A stretch of 31,177 nt of DNA from Selenomonadales bacterium (GCA_003150515.1 QALW01000012.1:1-31177), one strand, 5' to 3'. Positions 16,184 to 23,620 are shown, counted from the first letter of the stretch. Notes: generated from the letters alone by a model not told the origin. Made by a program: numbers and translations.

Positions 16184-16693
16184 ATGAGCGAGAAAAAGGG
16201 GTTTTTTAAGTCTTTTAAGGAGTTCGCCATTAAGGGCAATGTGGTGGATATGGCCGTAGGCGTAATTATAGGCGGTGCTTTCGGCAAAATAGTAACCTCT
16301 CTTGTAAACGATATAATTATGCCGGCGCTGGGCTTGCTTATAGGAAATATAAGCTTTTCCGAGCTGGCCTGGGTGATTGCGGAGCCGACAGAGACTGAGC
16401 CGGGCATAAGCATAGCCTACGGCAGCTTTATTCAAAACGTTCTGGATTTTCTGATTATAGCCCTGAGCATCTTCTGCGTTATAAGCGCCATGAAGAAGAT
16501 GAGCGAAAAATATTCGGAAAAGAAGCGCCGGGCTGAAGAGGAAGCTGCTGCGGCCAAAAAGGAAGCGGAGGAAAAGGAAGCGGAAGAAAAAGCCAGGCTG
16601 CTTAAAGAAGCCGAGGCGCATAAAGAGGCCCGCAGTGAAGAGATGCTCAATACGCTTAAAGATATACGCGAGCTGCTTGAACGCGGAAATTAA
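16184..16693 (+). CDS. mscL: large-conductance mechanosensitive channel MscL
   Basis: MscL is a homopentameric inner-membrane channel that opens under hypo-osmotic stress. The N-terminal FKSFKEFAIKGNVVDMAVGVIIGGAFGKIVTSLVNDIIMP is diagnostic, forming the S1 helix, TM1 and pore. A periplasmic loop and TM2 (FLIIALSIFCVISAM) follow. The cytoplasmic C-terminal helix is long and very charged (repeated EEA/KEA/EEK), making 169 residues against about 130-150 usually. AAAGGAAAGGGG precedes the ATG. It is followed by tldD after 15 bases. Confidence 0.95.
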   Translation: MSEKKGFFKSFKEFAIKGNVVDMAVGVIIGGAFGKIVTSLVNDIIMPALGLLIGNISFSELAWVIAEPTETEPGISIAYGSFIQNVLDFLIIALSIFCVISAMKKMSEKYSEKKRRAEEEAAAAKKEAEEKEAEEKARLLKEAEAHKEARSEEMLNTLKDIRELLERGN

Positions 16694-16708
16694 TAGAAAG
16701 CGCTTTAA

Positions 16709-18055
16709 TTGCCTATGTATAAGTTTAGAGCGGGATTTTATGCAGACGTGCGCATAGAGGACAGCTTCAACACGTTTATTTCATACAGAGACGGCCGTTT
16801 GGAGGATTGCCGGGAGGCAAATGTCAAAAGGGCTTTCATAAGGGTGTTTGACGGCAGGATGTGGTATTATTCCTCAACCGGCCGGCTGGAGGATATACAA
16901 AGAGAGCTGGACGAGCTTTACAGCATGGGCAGCCCGGACGAAGGGCTGGAGGAAAATGAAATTGTCAGGAGCTTTCAGGTTAATGCGGAGGAAAAACTGA
17001 AATTTTCAAACAACTGCGTTCGGGCTCTGGATATTGAGACAAAGCGCGTATTTTTAAAGAAAGTTTCAGAGCTTTTCCAAAGCGATTATAAAAAAAGCCT
17101 GGCGGCCAGTTATCTGGACAGACATATCCTGCGGACTTTTTATTCCAGCAAAGGCGCGCGCCTGAAACATGATTTCCAGACGGCGGGAATTGCGTGCCGT
17201 CTGGGGCTTAATCATGCCGACGAGACCTTTGAGGAGCAATTCTCGCAGGCGGAAACCAGCTTTGAGGCCTTAAAGACCATTTTAGACGGACGGGCTCCGG
17301 CAGCCTTTACGGCTGAATGCGAAAATTTCCTGCTTAACGCGGTTCCTGCGCAGCCGGGCAGCTTTCCGGTTATACTTTCTCCCATTGCCGCGGGGGTATT
17401 CGCGCACGAATCCTTTGGACATAAATCAGAGGCGGATTTCATGCTTGGGGATGAAACCCTTAAAAAGGAATGGGCCTTGGGCAGGCAAGTGGGCCCTAAG
17501 GAATTATCCATTTACGATTCGGGGCTTATAGAGGGAAGCGGATACACGCCTTACGACGACGAAGGCAGCGCCGCGTCCAAGACCTATCTCATAAAAGACG
17601 GGGTTCTTTCCGGACGTCTGCACAGCGCGCGCACGGCTGCCGAGCTTAAGGAGCCGGTTACGGGCAATGCCCGCGCTGTGTCGGCATGGTTTGAGCCCAT
17701 AGTGCGCATGACCACTACGGTTATTCAGGAAGGAAACCAGTCTTTGGAGCAGCTCTTCAGTTCTGTTAAAAAAGGCTATTTTATAAAAACGGTGCGCCAT
17801 GGAAGCGGCATGAGCACGTTTACTCTCGCGCCGGGGCTCTGCTATGAGATAGCGGACGGCAAAATAGGGAGGCCGGTAAAAATCGCGGTTATAACGGGCA
17901 GCGTTTTTGAGACTCTTGGGCTTATAGACGGGCTGTCCGAGCAATGCGAGATACACGCCTTTGTCACCGGGGGCTGCGGCAAGATGGAGCAGTTTCCGCT
18001 CAGCGTGGGCATGGGCGGGCCGTATGTGAGCGTTTCGGCTATGAACGTGCAGTAG
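16709..18055 (+). CDS. tldD: TldD-type metalloprotease subunit (TldD/PmbA family)
   Basis: TldD and TldE form a heterodimeric zinc protease that degrades unfolded peptides, and in E. coli it processes microcin B17 and the antitoxin CcdA. This copy has the TldD metal motif HESFGHKSE (HExxxH at 233-238), then YTPYDDEGSAASKTYLIKDGVLSG and a conserved C-terminal half. It is therefore the catalytic partner. The annotated start is TTG at 16709, with GAAAG eight bases upstream. The ATG at 16715 is an equally possible start, and the ribosome binding site is poor for both. It pairs with the next gene. Confidence 0.88.
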   Translation: MPMYKFRAGFYADVRIEDSFNTFISYRDGRLEDCREANVKRAFIRVFDGRMWYYSSTGRLEDIQRELDELYSMGSPDEGLEENEIVRSFQVNAEEKLKFSNNCVRALDIETKRVFLKKVSELFQSDYKKSLAASYLDRHILRTFYSSKGARLKHDFQTAGIACRLGLNHADETFEEQFSQAETSFEALKTILDGRAPAAFTAECENFLLNAVPAQPGSFPVILSPIAAGVFAHESFGHKSEADFMLGDETLKKEWALGRQVGPKELSIYDSGLIEGSGYTPYDDEGSAASKTYLIKDGVLSGRLHSARTAAELKEPVTGNARAVSAWFEPIVRMTTTVIQEGNQSLEQLFSSVKKGYFIKTVRHGSGMSTFTLAPGLCYEIADGKIGRPVKIAVITGSVFETLGLIDGLSEQCEIHAFVTGGCGKMEQFPLSVGMGGPYVSVSAMNVQ

Positions 18056-18068
18056 GAGGATTTTCAGG

Positions 18069-19280
18069 GTGCAATACGAAAGCATAACGACGCATTCTCA
18101 GCGGTATAGCGTCAGCATAACCAATTCCCAGGCTGAAGCCCTGCTTAAAAGCAGTCAGGAACAGGCGACGGTGCGCGTTTATGAGCACGGCCGCATAGGA
18201 GTGGCGGGGCAGATGGGCGAATATGATATAGCTCAACTGCTTAAACGCGCCGAGGACAGGCTGAGCATGAATATCCCATATCCCTGCATGCTGGAAAGCC
18301 GGGTAAGCCAAAGGGACGCGTTTAAGGAAATCATAAAGCCTGAGCGTTTTTTGCCTGCGGTCAAAAATTTGCTGGCCCGGCTTAAACAAAGCTGTCCTCA
18401 TTTTATATTCAGCAATAAAATTGATTTAAGAGAGAGCTGGAAGCATTATTCCAACAGCAGGGGCTCCAGCCTTGATTATAGAGGAAGCAGTTTGAATCTC
18501 AGCATAGTAATTAAGGACAAGGCTTCTTCTAATATCATGGACGGAGCGTATAATTGCGTTACGGACAGCTATGACGAGGATAAGGCGGCCAGCGATATAA
18601 TAAATTTTACCAGCGCTTATCTTAGACGGCTGGAGCTGCCCGGAGCCGAGCTTCCCGTAATCTTGGATTTAAGCCTGCTGGGAATGCTTATAAAGGATTT
18701 CAAGGGCGAACAGTATGCCGCGGGCTCGGGTATTTTAAGCGGGAAGCTTAATGAAAGATTGTTCAATAAGAAATTAGACGTGCTTCTGGAACGCGAAAAG
18801 CCCAACACATGCTTTTTTGATGCGGAGGGAACGGTTAAAGAGGAAAATAAGTTCTATCTGGTTAAGCAGGGGGTAATTTCGGGCATGCTTACAACCAAGC
18901 GGACGGCGGAGGAATACGCGCTGCCTCTTTCAGGTTCTGCCGCCGCGGCTTTTGACGGAGTGCCTTACGCGGGATGCGGAGGATTAACCCTTGGGGCCGG
19001 GGCGTCAAATATAGAGGAGGTTTTAAAGGGACGGGCTATATATGCCGCTATGAGTTCGGGCGGAGATATGCTCAGGAACGGAGATGTGGGCATGCCCGTT
19101 CAGCTTGCGTTCTTATATGAAGATGGCCGGCTGCTGGGCCGGCTGCCTGAATTAATGCTCAGCGGCAATATATTTCGGCTGCTGAACGAGGATTTTATAG
19201 GCTGCGCGCAGGAGGGCCCGTTTAATTATTCGGAGGAGCCGCTTATGGCGTGCAATATGCGCGTGCGGGCGCTGGAATAA
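18069..19280 (+). CDS. tldE: TldE/PmbA-type non-catalytic subunit
   Basis: The 403-residue protein belongs to the same TldD/PmbA fold but lacks HExxxH, as expected of the TldE/PmbA partner. Visible features are LRESWKHYSNSRGSSLDYRG in the N-terminal half, VILDLSLLGMLIKDF at the position of the lost metal site, and ENKFYLVKQGVISGMLTTKRTAEEY. The start is GTG at 18069, with AGGAGG at 18054-18059 overlapping the tldD stop, so the two are one operon. The gene ends about 80 bases before element B. Confidence 0.85.
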   Translation: MQYESITTHSQRYSVSITNSQAEALLKSSQEQATVRVYEHGRIGVAGQMGEYDIAQLLKRAEDRLSMNIPYPCMLESRVSQRDAFKEIIKPERFLPAVKNLLARLKQSCPHFIFSNKIDLRESWKHYSNSRGSSLDYRGSSLNLSIVIKDKASSNIMDGAYNCVTDSYDEDKAASDIINFTSAYLRRLELPGAELPVILDLSLLGMLIKDFKGEQYAAGSGILSGKLNERLFNKKLDVLLEREKPNTCFFDAEGTVKEENKFYLVKQGVISGMLTTKRTAEEYALPLSGSAAAAFDGVPYAGCGGLTLGAGASNIEEVLKGRAIYAAMSSGGDMLRNGDVGMPVQLAFLYEDGRLLGRLPELMLSGNIFRLLNEDFIGCAQEGPFNYSEEPLMACNMRVRALE

Positions 19281-19357
19281 TGAATAAAAGGAATATATGC
19301 GATAATGAGCATATGAACATAATTATTTAAACGGTTTTATTTTGCATCTAGCTTGCT

Positions 19358-19500
19358 ATAAAAAATGCAGGCAGTCTAAAAAGGGGGGGCGGCGTTTGGC
19401 AGGCTTACGCCTGCCCGGGGCGAGCCGAACGGGCTCGCCCCGGCGGCCGTTCCGGCCGCAAACGCCGCCCCCCCCTTTTTAGACTGCCTGCATTTTTTAT
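19358..19500. repeat. branched GC-rich palindrome, element B (one-tier)
   Basis: The outer arms include an exact 25-base inverted repeat (19358-19382 and 19476-19500), then G7 against C8, then CGGCGTTTG (19390-19398) against CAAACGCCG (19459-19467): about 40 paired bases. Three hairpins fill the interior. B1 is 19398-19404/19409-19415 (loop TTAC). B2 is 19416-19426/19432-19442 (loop GAACG). B3 is GCGGCCG 19443-19449 / CGGCCGC 19453-19459 (loop TTC). The 3' arm overlaps the stop codon of the convergent Spo0A-like gene by one base. The G-run/C-run is bounded by A5 and T5, so each strand reads as a GC stem followed by a T tract. Confidence 0.88.
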
Positions 19501-19883
19501 TATCTGCTCCTAAGCTTATATCTCAGACCATCGGCGGAAAGCGCTATAAACTGGCTGTTGGTTATGCGTTCTCCCTCCTTATAAGCCTGGCATTCCAATA
19601 GCTTGTTTAATTCGCCCGCACGTCCCTGTATAATGGAGCTTTGTACTGCGTGGCGAATGCCTCTTTCTACTTTATCCGGACTGGTTTTATGCTTTTGCGC
19701 GATTTCCGGATACAGCTCTTTTGTTATACTGGATACTCTTTCGGGCTCCATTATAGCCATTTTAATACCTGTAATTAGATAAGCATATCCCTTTAAGCGC
19801 GCCGTTATGCCGAGATTAATCAGCAGACGGCTTATTTTTGCGTCTAATTCGCGGTTTTCTGAGTTTTCAAAAATGGTGTTCAT
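19500..19883 (-). CDS. stand-alone Spo0A C-terminal DNA-binding domain protein
   Basis: The 127-residue protein matches the Spo0A effector domain along its length: INLGITARLKGYAYLITGIKMAI, ITKELYPEIAQKHKTSPDKVERGIRHAVQ (the recognition-helix region of Spo0A), and a C-terminal TNSQFIALSADGLRYKL. The phospho-receiver domain is absent. In sporulating Bacillota Spo0A is the master regulator that binds 0A boxes. An orphan effector domain could bind similar sites without phosphorelay control. The ATG at 19883 is chosen because GAGGAG (19896-19891) precedes it by seven bases. It is transcribed alone and ends against element B. Confidence 0.85.
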   Translation of the reverse strand: MNTIFENSENRELDAKISRLLINLGITARLKGYAYLITGIKMAIMEPERVSSITKELYPEIAQKHKTSPDKVERGIRHAVQSSIIQGRAGELNKLLECQAYKEGERITNSQFIALSADGLRYKLRSR

Positions 19884-19919
19884 AATAATCCTCCTCAATA
19901 AATTACATTTGTTATTTTA

Positions 19920-19948
19920 ATTATATACTAATATCCAAATTTACGCAA
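19920..19948 (-). promoter_or_regulatory. promoter of the Spo0A-like gene
   Basis: On the minus strand TTGCGT (19948-19943), 17 bases, TATAAT (19925-19920). Confidence 0.6.
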
Positions 19949-20000
19949 GTTATTTTTACTAAATATTTGAAATAAATAAAAATAAAGTAAATTATAAAGC

Positions 20001-20025
20001 AAAAAGAAAAGCGCTTTCGCGCTTT
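20001..20025 (-). terminator. terminator of the araC-HD gene pair
   Basis: On the minus strand AAAGCGC-GAAA-GCGCTTT (20025-20008) is a seven-base stem with a GNRA loop, followed by TCTTTTT. It lies 56 bases past the HD gene stop. Confidence 0.7.
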
Positions 20026-20080
20026 AAGCTCTGTTTTAAAGATTTTGAGGAGTTTTCAAACTTTCAGCCGGGCCGCGCCG

Positions 20081-20671
20081 TCAATCTTTAATCAAAAGAT
20101 TATTTTGCAGAGCCCATTCTAATTTTTCTTCTACAAAAGGCCAAAATGCAGGCAGATATAATTTAACTGGTTCCATTCGCTTATACACCTGCGCAAGACG
20201 AACGCTTCCCTCCTGCCAGGTATGTCCGTTCGTAATGCAGTTATTTATAAAGGGCTGGAGCCTGTCCAAGGCGTTGACATATTTTGCTTCAGGAGTGACG
20301 CATTCTTCAAATTCCTCCCAGTATGCCCGAATTTCTTCGCCCTTTTCCCTTGGAGGTAATTTAAAAAGCAGTTCGGCCGCGCTCTTTTCCCGTTCGGCCT
20401 TGTCCTTATTGGCCTGCACGTCATAGCAGAATGTGTCTCCTGCGTATATTTCAATTAAATCGTGAGCAAGCGCAAGCCGAATTGAGCGGTCTATATCAGT
20501 TCCCTGGGGAGCGTAATCCGCAAGGGTTATCGCCATTAAGGCCAGATGCCAGGAATGCTCGGCGTCTGTTTCTGGGCGGGAGCCGTCGGCAATGAGCGTG
20601 CGGCGCTGTATGCCTTTCATTTTGTCGCATTCAATTAGAAAATCCAGCAGTTTATTAATCTTGTTTTCCAT
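20081..20671 (-). CDS. HD-domain hydrolase (YfbR/HDDC2-like 5'-nucleotidase)
   Basis: The 196-residue protein carries the HD metal-binding pattern: AEHSWHLALMAITLADYA, LALAHDLIEIYAGDTFCYD, then NALDRLQPFINNC. This arrangement resembles YfbR/HDDC2 5'-deoxynucleotidases, which dephosphorylate dNMPs in the cytoplasm. Substrate assignment is by family only. The ATG at 20671 follows a GGAGG site in the reading GGAGGACAGAATG; an in-frame start at 20704 would lie upstream of that site. The start overlaps the end of the araC-type gene by 17 bases, so the two are cotranscribed. Confidence 0.75.
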   Translation of the reverse strand: MENKINKLLDFLIECDKMKGIQRRTLIADGSRPETDAEHSWHLALMAITLADYAPQGTDIDRSIRLALAHDLIEIYAGDTFCYDVQANKDKAEREKSAAELLFKLPPREKGEEIRAYWEEFEECVTPEAKYVNALDRLQPFINNCITNGHTWQEGSVRLAQVYKRMEPVKLYLPAFWPFVEEKLEWALQNNLLIKD

Positions 20672-21539
20672 TCTGTCCTCCGTTATACCGGCTCTCCAGG
20701 CCATTTTTTACAGTTACCGCAAGAGGAGTAGTGGTAAAACGGTAATAGCTGGGAGTCATGCCGGTGTATTTTTTAAAAAGCTTACTGAAATAAGACATAT
20801 CATGCAGGCCCACGCAAGCGGCTATTTCATTAATAAGCATGCTGCCGCTTTCCAATAAATACTGCGCCTTTTCTATGCGCCGTTTTTTAATGTATTCATG
20901 GGGCGGCATTCCTAATTTCTTTTTAAAGTAACGGGAAAAATAGCTTGGATGGAAATGAACCAGCTCGCTCAGCGTCTCGGGAGTCAGCTCGCTGTCCAAA
21001 TTATTATCTATATAGTTTATAACTGCGTTGATTAATTCGTCCGGAGCCGCTTTAATTCCGCATAAATGGCTTTTATCTATATAATAGGCCAGGATATCCA
21101 TCATGGCGTAATTTTGTATAAGTATATCAACTATATCCTTAGCGCCGTCTCTAAGGGATACCGCCTTGAAATTTTCCATTACTTTTTCTTTATCCTGAAC
21201 GGAAACGTTAATGCAGCAGGGCAGAGGTATATCCCGAAAGACATCTCTATCGCCGTCCAGGGCGGAAAAATGAAACCAGTATTTTTGCACATGGTTATTT
21301 GAGATATTATAATAGGTTTGCTTGGAACCGCTGGGCAGAAAAAATATTTGTCCCGGATGGGCTATAAATTCTTGCTGATTTATTTTTATATAGCATTCGC
21401 CGTCCACTATATAATAGAGCTTGTTATAGCATACGCTTATATTTTCTTCGCCCCACCAATCCGGACATTGGGACAGCCCTCCGGCCATAAAATGAAGAAT
21501 TAATCCCTCAAGCGCAGGCATGCTGATTTTTTCGGCCAT
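20655..21539 (-). CDS. AraC-family transcriptional regulator
   Basis: The 294-residue protein has an N-terminal cupin-like sensing half (LYYIVDGECYIKINQQEFIAHPGQIFFLPSGS). The C-terminal double helix-turn-helix is ELTPETLSELVHFHPSYFSRYFKKKLGMPPHEYI (first HTH), then LINEIAACVGLHDMSYFSKLFKKYTGMTPSYYR (second HTH and AraC signature). Such proteins are usually activators responding to sugars or stress ligands; the ligand is unknown. AAGGA precedes the ATG by six bases. An exact TTAATATATTAA palindrome lies at 21592-21603 upstream. The nearest partner is the overlapping HD gene. Confidence 0.9.
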   Translation of the reverse strand: MAEKISMPALEGLILHFMAGGLSQCPDWWGEENISVCYNKLYYIVDGECYIKINQQEFIAHPGQIFFLPSGSKQTYYNISNNHVQKYWFHFSALDGDRDVFRDIPLPCCINVSVQDKEKVMENFKAVSLRDGAKDIVDILIQNYAMMDILAYYIDKSHLCGIKAAPDELINAVINYIDNNLDSELTPETLSELVHFHPSYFSRYFKKKLGMPPHEYIKKRRIEKAQYLLESGSMLINEIAACVGLHDMSYFSKLFKKYTGMTPSYYRFTTTPLAVTVKNGLESRYNGGQNGKQD

Positions 21540-21660
21540 TTTCAGTCCTTATAGCGTAAAATAAATTTGCAAGACTATTGTTGGTTCTTTATTAATATAT
21601 TAACTTATAGCTTTTTGAATGTCAATATTTAAGAAGCGTTTGAATGAAAGGGATTATATG

Positions 21661-21874
21661 AAAAAAGGGGGGGCGGGGCGGCGCGGAGCCCAGCGAAGCT
21701 GGGCCCGGCGCCGCATGGCGCGATGTTGGGTGGCCTTTAGGCCGCCCGGCCGGGCTTTCAGCCCGGCCTCCGCGCAGGCGCAAAGCGCCTGCGCGGACAT
21801 CGCGCCATGCGGCGGCGGATTTTTCCGCCCGTTTCGGGCGGAAAAATTCCGCGCCGCCCCGCCCCCTTTTTTTT
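21661..21874. repeat. branched GC-rich palindrome, element C (two-tier)
   Basis: The outer arm is A6-G7-CGGGGCGGCGCGG (21661-21686) against CCGCGCCGCCCCG-C5-T8 (21849-21874). Inside are hairpin C1 (21688-21694/21698-21704, loop GAA) and middle stem C2 (21711-21726/21797-21812, 16 bp perfect). C2 encloses three hairpins: 21728-21735/21740-21747 (one G-T pair), 21748-21755/21761-21768, and a 12-bp hairpin 21770-21781/21785-21796. C3 follows (21817-21831/21835-21850, one bulge). The architecture is that of element A. It lies between divergent araC and HMA genes, 120 bases from the araC start, and both strands end in T tracts. Confidence 0.85.
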
Positions 21875-21900
21875 CCGAGCGCAAAGCGCGTAAATTTCAC

Positions 21901-21929
21901 TTGAAATATATAAATATTTCTGTTACAAT
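21901..21929 (+). promoter_or_regulatory. HMA gene promoter
   Basis: TTGAAA (21901-21906), 17 bases, TACAAT (21924-21929). The transcript would begin near 21936, at the foot of hairpin AGCCGCTG/CAGCGGCT (21937-21944/21956-21963), which lacks a T tract and may stabilise the 5' end. Confidence 0.65.
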
Positions 21930-21979
21930 ATTAATAAGCCGCTGATGAAAAACACCAGCGGCTGATATAAACATTTATA

Positions 21980-21995
21980 GTTAGCAAAAACTAAC
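21980..21995. promoter_or_regulatory. GTTAG-N6-CTAAC palindrome, site 1
   Basis: GTTAGCAAAAACTAAC lies between the HMA promoter and its ATG. The same arms and spacing recur at 22341 and 22394. The half-site resembles the inner arm of DtxR/IdeR boxes (GGTTAG..CTAACC). Confidence 0.6.
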
Positions 21996-22017
21996 CATAA
22001 CGGAAGAAGGGGATACT

Positions 22018-22269
22018 ATGAGAAAAATTACGCTGCGTATTGACGGAATGATGTGCTCAATGTGTGAAAGTCATGTTAATGACGCTATCAGGAATTCGTT
22101 TCGGGTGAAAAGGGTAAGTTCATCTCATTCTAAAGGCGAAACGGTTATTTTAAGCGAACAGGATATTGCTCAGGAGCAGCTTGCGGCCGCGCTGGAGCCG
22201 ACGGGATACAGGCTGCTGGAGTATGAATCTGAGCCGTATGAAAAAAAGGGCTTATTTTCCAGGCGCTGA
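22018..22269 (+). CDS. heavy-metal-associated (HMA) domain protein
   Basis: The 83-residue protein has a ferredoxin-like HMA fold: KITLRIDGMMCSMCESHVNDAIRNSF carries the metal-binding C-x-x-C at Cys13 and Cys16, then SSSHSKGETVILSEQDI, and LAAALEPTGYRL. Family members shuttle Cu(I) or other soft metals. Here the association with flavodoxin and DUF3793, and with presumptive DtxR-type operators, points to metal or iron stress. No copper ATPase is adjacent. GAAGAAGGGG precedes the ATG. Confidence 0.88.
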   Translation: MRKITLRIDGMMCSMCESHVNDAIRNSFRVKRVSSSHSKGETVILSEQDIAQEQLAAALEPTGYRLLEYESEPYEKKGLFSRR

Positions 22270-22304
22270 AATACGCCGCGGCATAATTGTTTTATCTAAA
22301 TCGC

Positions 22305-22333
22305 TTGACAAAAGGTCAGGCGCGTGATATTCT
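22305..22333 (+). promoter_or_regulatory. promoter of the DUF3793-flavodoxin operon
   Basis: TTGACA (22305-22310), 17 bases, TATTCT (22328-22333). Operator site 2 begins eight bases after the -10, so a bound repressor would cover the start point. Confidence 0.75.
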
Positions 22334-22340
22334 TTAAATA

Positions 22341-22356
22341 GTTAGTAATGACTAAC
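22341..22356. promoter_or_regulatory. GTTAG-N6-CTAAC palindrome, site 2
   Basis: GTTAGTAATGACTAAC is a perfect eight-base half-site palindrome over the expected transcription start. Confidence 0.7.
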
Positions 22357-22393
22357 CAAGGCGGCGGCGTACGCCTCTTGTTTTGCCGTTGCG

Positions 22394-22409
22394 GTTAGTT
22401 ATAACTAAC
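22394..22409. promoter_or_regulatory. GTTAG-N6-CTAAC palindrome, site 3
   Basis: GTTAGTTATAACTAAC is a perfect 16-base palindrome, 53 bases downstream of site 2 within the leader of the DUF3793 transcript. Confidence 0.65.
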
Positions 22410-22410
22410 A

Positions 22411-22435
22411 TTAACGGCGCCTTAGGCGCCGTTAA
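22411..22435 (+). promoter_or_regulatory. perfect leader hairpin without T tract
   Basis: TTAACGGCGCC (22411-22421) pairs with GGCGCCGTTAA (22425-22435) over loop TTA. It is followed by GAAATATT rather than T residues, so it is not an ordinary terminator. It may be an mRNA stabiliser or processing site. Confidence 0.45.
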
Positions 22436-22514
22436 GAAATATTGGAGTATTTTAAGGAATGCAAACAGGCAAAATCATCCTTATTATTAGCGTTAAAGCC
22501 TGATTAAATTGTCT

Positions 22515-23066
22515 ATGCTGGAACAAAAACTGATTGAGCATTGCTCTCCTACCCTGGCCTCTCTTAAAACGGGCAGCTTGTTTAATATGAACCGCGTTTC
22601 TCAAGAGCGGCTCCGGGCGGAATTGGAACAATTAAATCATACTCTTGGCCCCAAGGGGATTTCCCTGGCCGTTTTAAGCGCGTCTCCCCAATGCACTTTA
22701 ATATATGTGTACAGAAAATCGAGGCTGGAGCGGGATTTAAATAATCCGGCGGCGGCGTCATTTTTAAATGCTCTGGGCTATGAATGCTCAGACGCGGATG
22801 GAGCGATTGAAAGGCTGCGGGAACGGCTGGCTTTGCAAAGAGGCTTTCCTCATGAAATAGGGGTGTTTTTAGGGTATCCCGTTGAAGATGTTAAGGGCTT
22901 TATAAAGCATAACGGCCGGAACAGCAAATGCGTAGGCTGCTGGAAGGTATATTGCAATCAATGCGAAGCTGAACGCGCATTTGCCAGATTTAATAAGTGC
23001 CGAGAGGTGTATATGCGCCTCTGGAGGCAGGGAAAGTCTGTTCAGCAGCTTACCGTAGCTGCTTGA
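22515..23066 (+). CDS. DUF3793 family protein
   Basis: The product (183 residues from the ATG) has the family pattern: EHCSPTLASLKTGSLFNMN near the start, LIYVYRKSRLERDL, HEIGVFLGYPVEDVKGFIKH, and a Cys-containing C-terminal CVGCWKVYCNQCEAERAFARFNKC. The biochemical function is unknown. In Clostridia the family commonly accompanies flavodoxin and iron-uptake genes. The ATG at 22515 is chosen over an in-frame TTG two codons earlier, because the homologous N-termini start near LEQKLIEHC. No good ribosome binding site is visible for either. It is 31 bases upstream of flavodoxin. Confidence 0.8.
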   Translation: MLEQKLIEHCSPTLASLKTGSLFNMNRVSQERLRAELEQLNHTLGPKGISLAVLSASPQCTLIYVYRKSRLERDLNNPAAASFLNALGYECSDADGAIERLRERLALQRGFPHEIGVFLGYPVEDVKGFIKHNGRNSKCVGCWKVYCNQCEAERAFARFNKCREVYMRLWRQGKSVQQLTVAA

Positions 23067-23097
23067 ATAATAAATTTCAGAGAAAGGATTATATTTT

Positions 23098-23520
23098 ATG
23101 AGCAAAATAGCGGTAGTTTATTGGAGCGGTACGGGCAACACTCAGATGATGGCGCAAAAGGTTGCGCAGGGAGTCCAGGAGGCAGGAGCGGAGGCGGTAA
23201 TTTTTACTGCGGCTGAATTCAGCGCCGATATGATGGATTCCTTTGACGCAGTTGCTTTCGGCTGCCCTTCTATGGGGGCGGAGCAGCTTGAGGAGAGCGA
23301 ATTTGAGCCTATGTTCAGCGGCTGTGAGAGCAGGCTCAAGGGCAAAAAAATAGCTTTGTTCGGTTCCTACGGATGGGGGGACGGCGAATGGATGCGCTCC
23401 TGGGAGCAAATTTGCGAGCAGGACGGAGCGGTATTTGCATGCGAAAGCGTTATATGCAACGAAACTCCCGACAGTCAGGCGGACGCTGATTGCATTGCTT
23501 TGGGCAAGTCGCTTGTCTGA
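23098..23520 (+). CDS. flavodoxin
   Basis: This is a 140-residue FMN electron carrier that can replace ferredoxin under iron limitation. KIAVVYWSGTGNTQMMA is the FMN-phosphate loop, FGCPSMGAEQLEESEFEPM the 60s loop, and FGSYGWGDGEWMRSWE the isoalloxazine-binding 90s region. AGAAAGGATT precedes the ATG. It is cotranscribed with DUF3793 behind two metal-box-like palindromes. Confidence 0.95.
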   Translation: MSKIAVVYWSGTGNTQMMAQKVAQGVQEAGAEAVIFTAAEFSADMMDSFDAVAFGCPSMGAEQLEESEFEPMFSGCESRLKGKKIALFGSYGWGDGEWMRSWEQICEQDGAVFACESVICNETPDSQADADCIALGKSLV

Positions 23521-23620
23521 AGGATTAAATAAAAATATCGCGGTTATTTTGCGCCGGCTTTGAAATTTCTTTTAAAAGATTTTAAGGCCGGCTTATAATT
23601 TTGTATTAGATCTCGGCCTG

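Noticed and set aside
21619..21945. Open frames on both strands across element C
   Set aside because: They are Ala/Arg/Gly/Pro-rich shadows of the palindrome arms, present on both strands because of the inverted symmetry.
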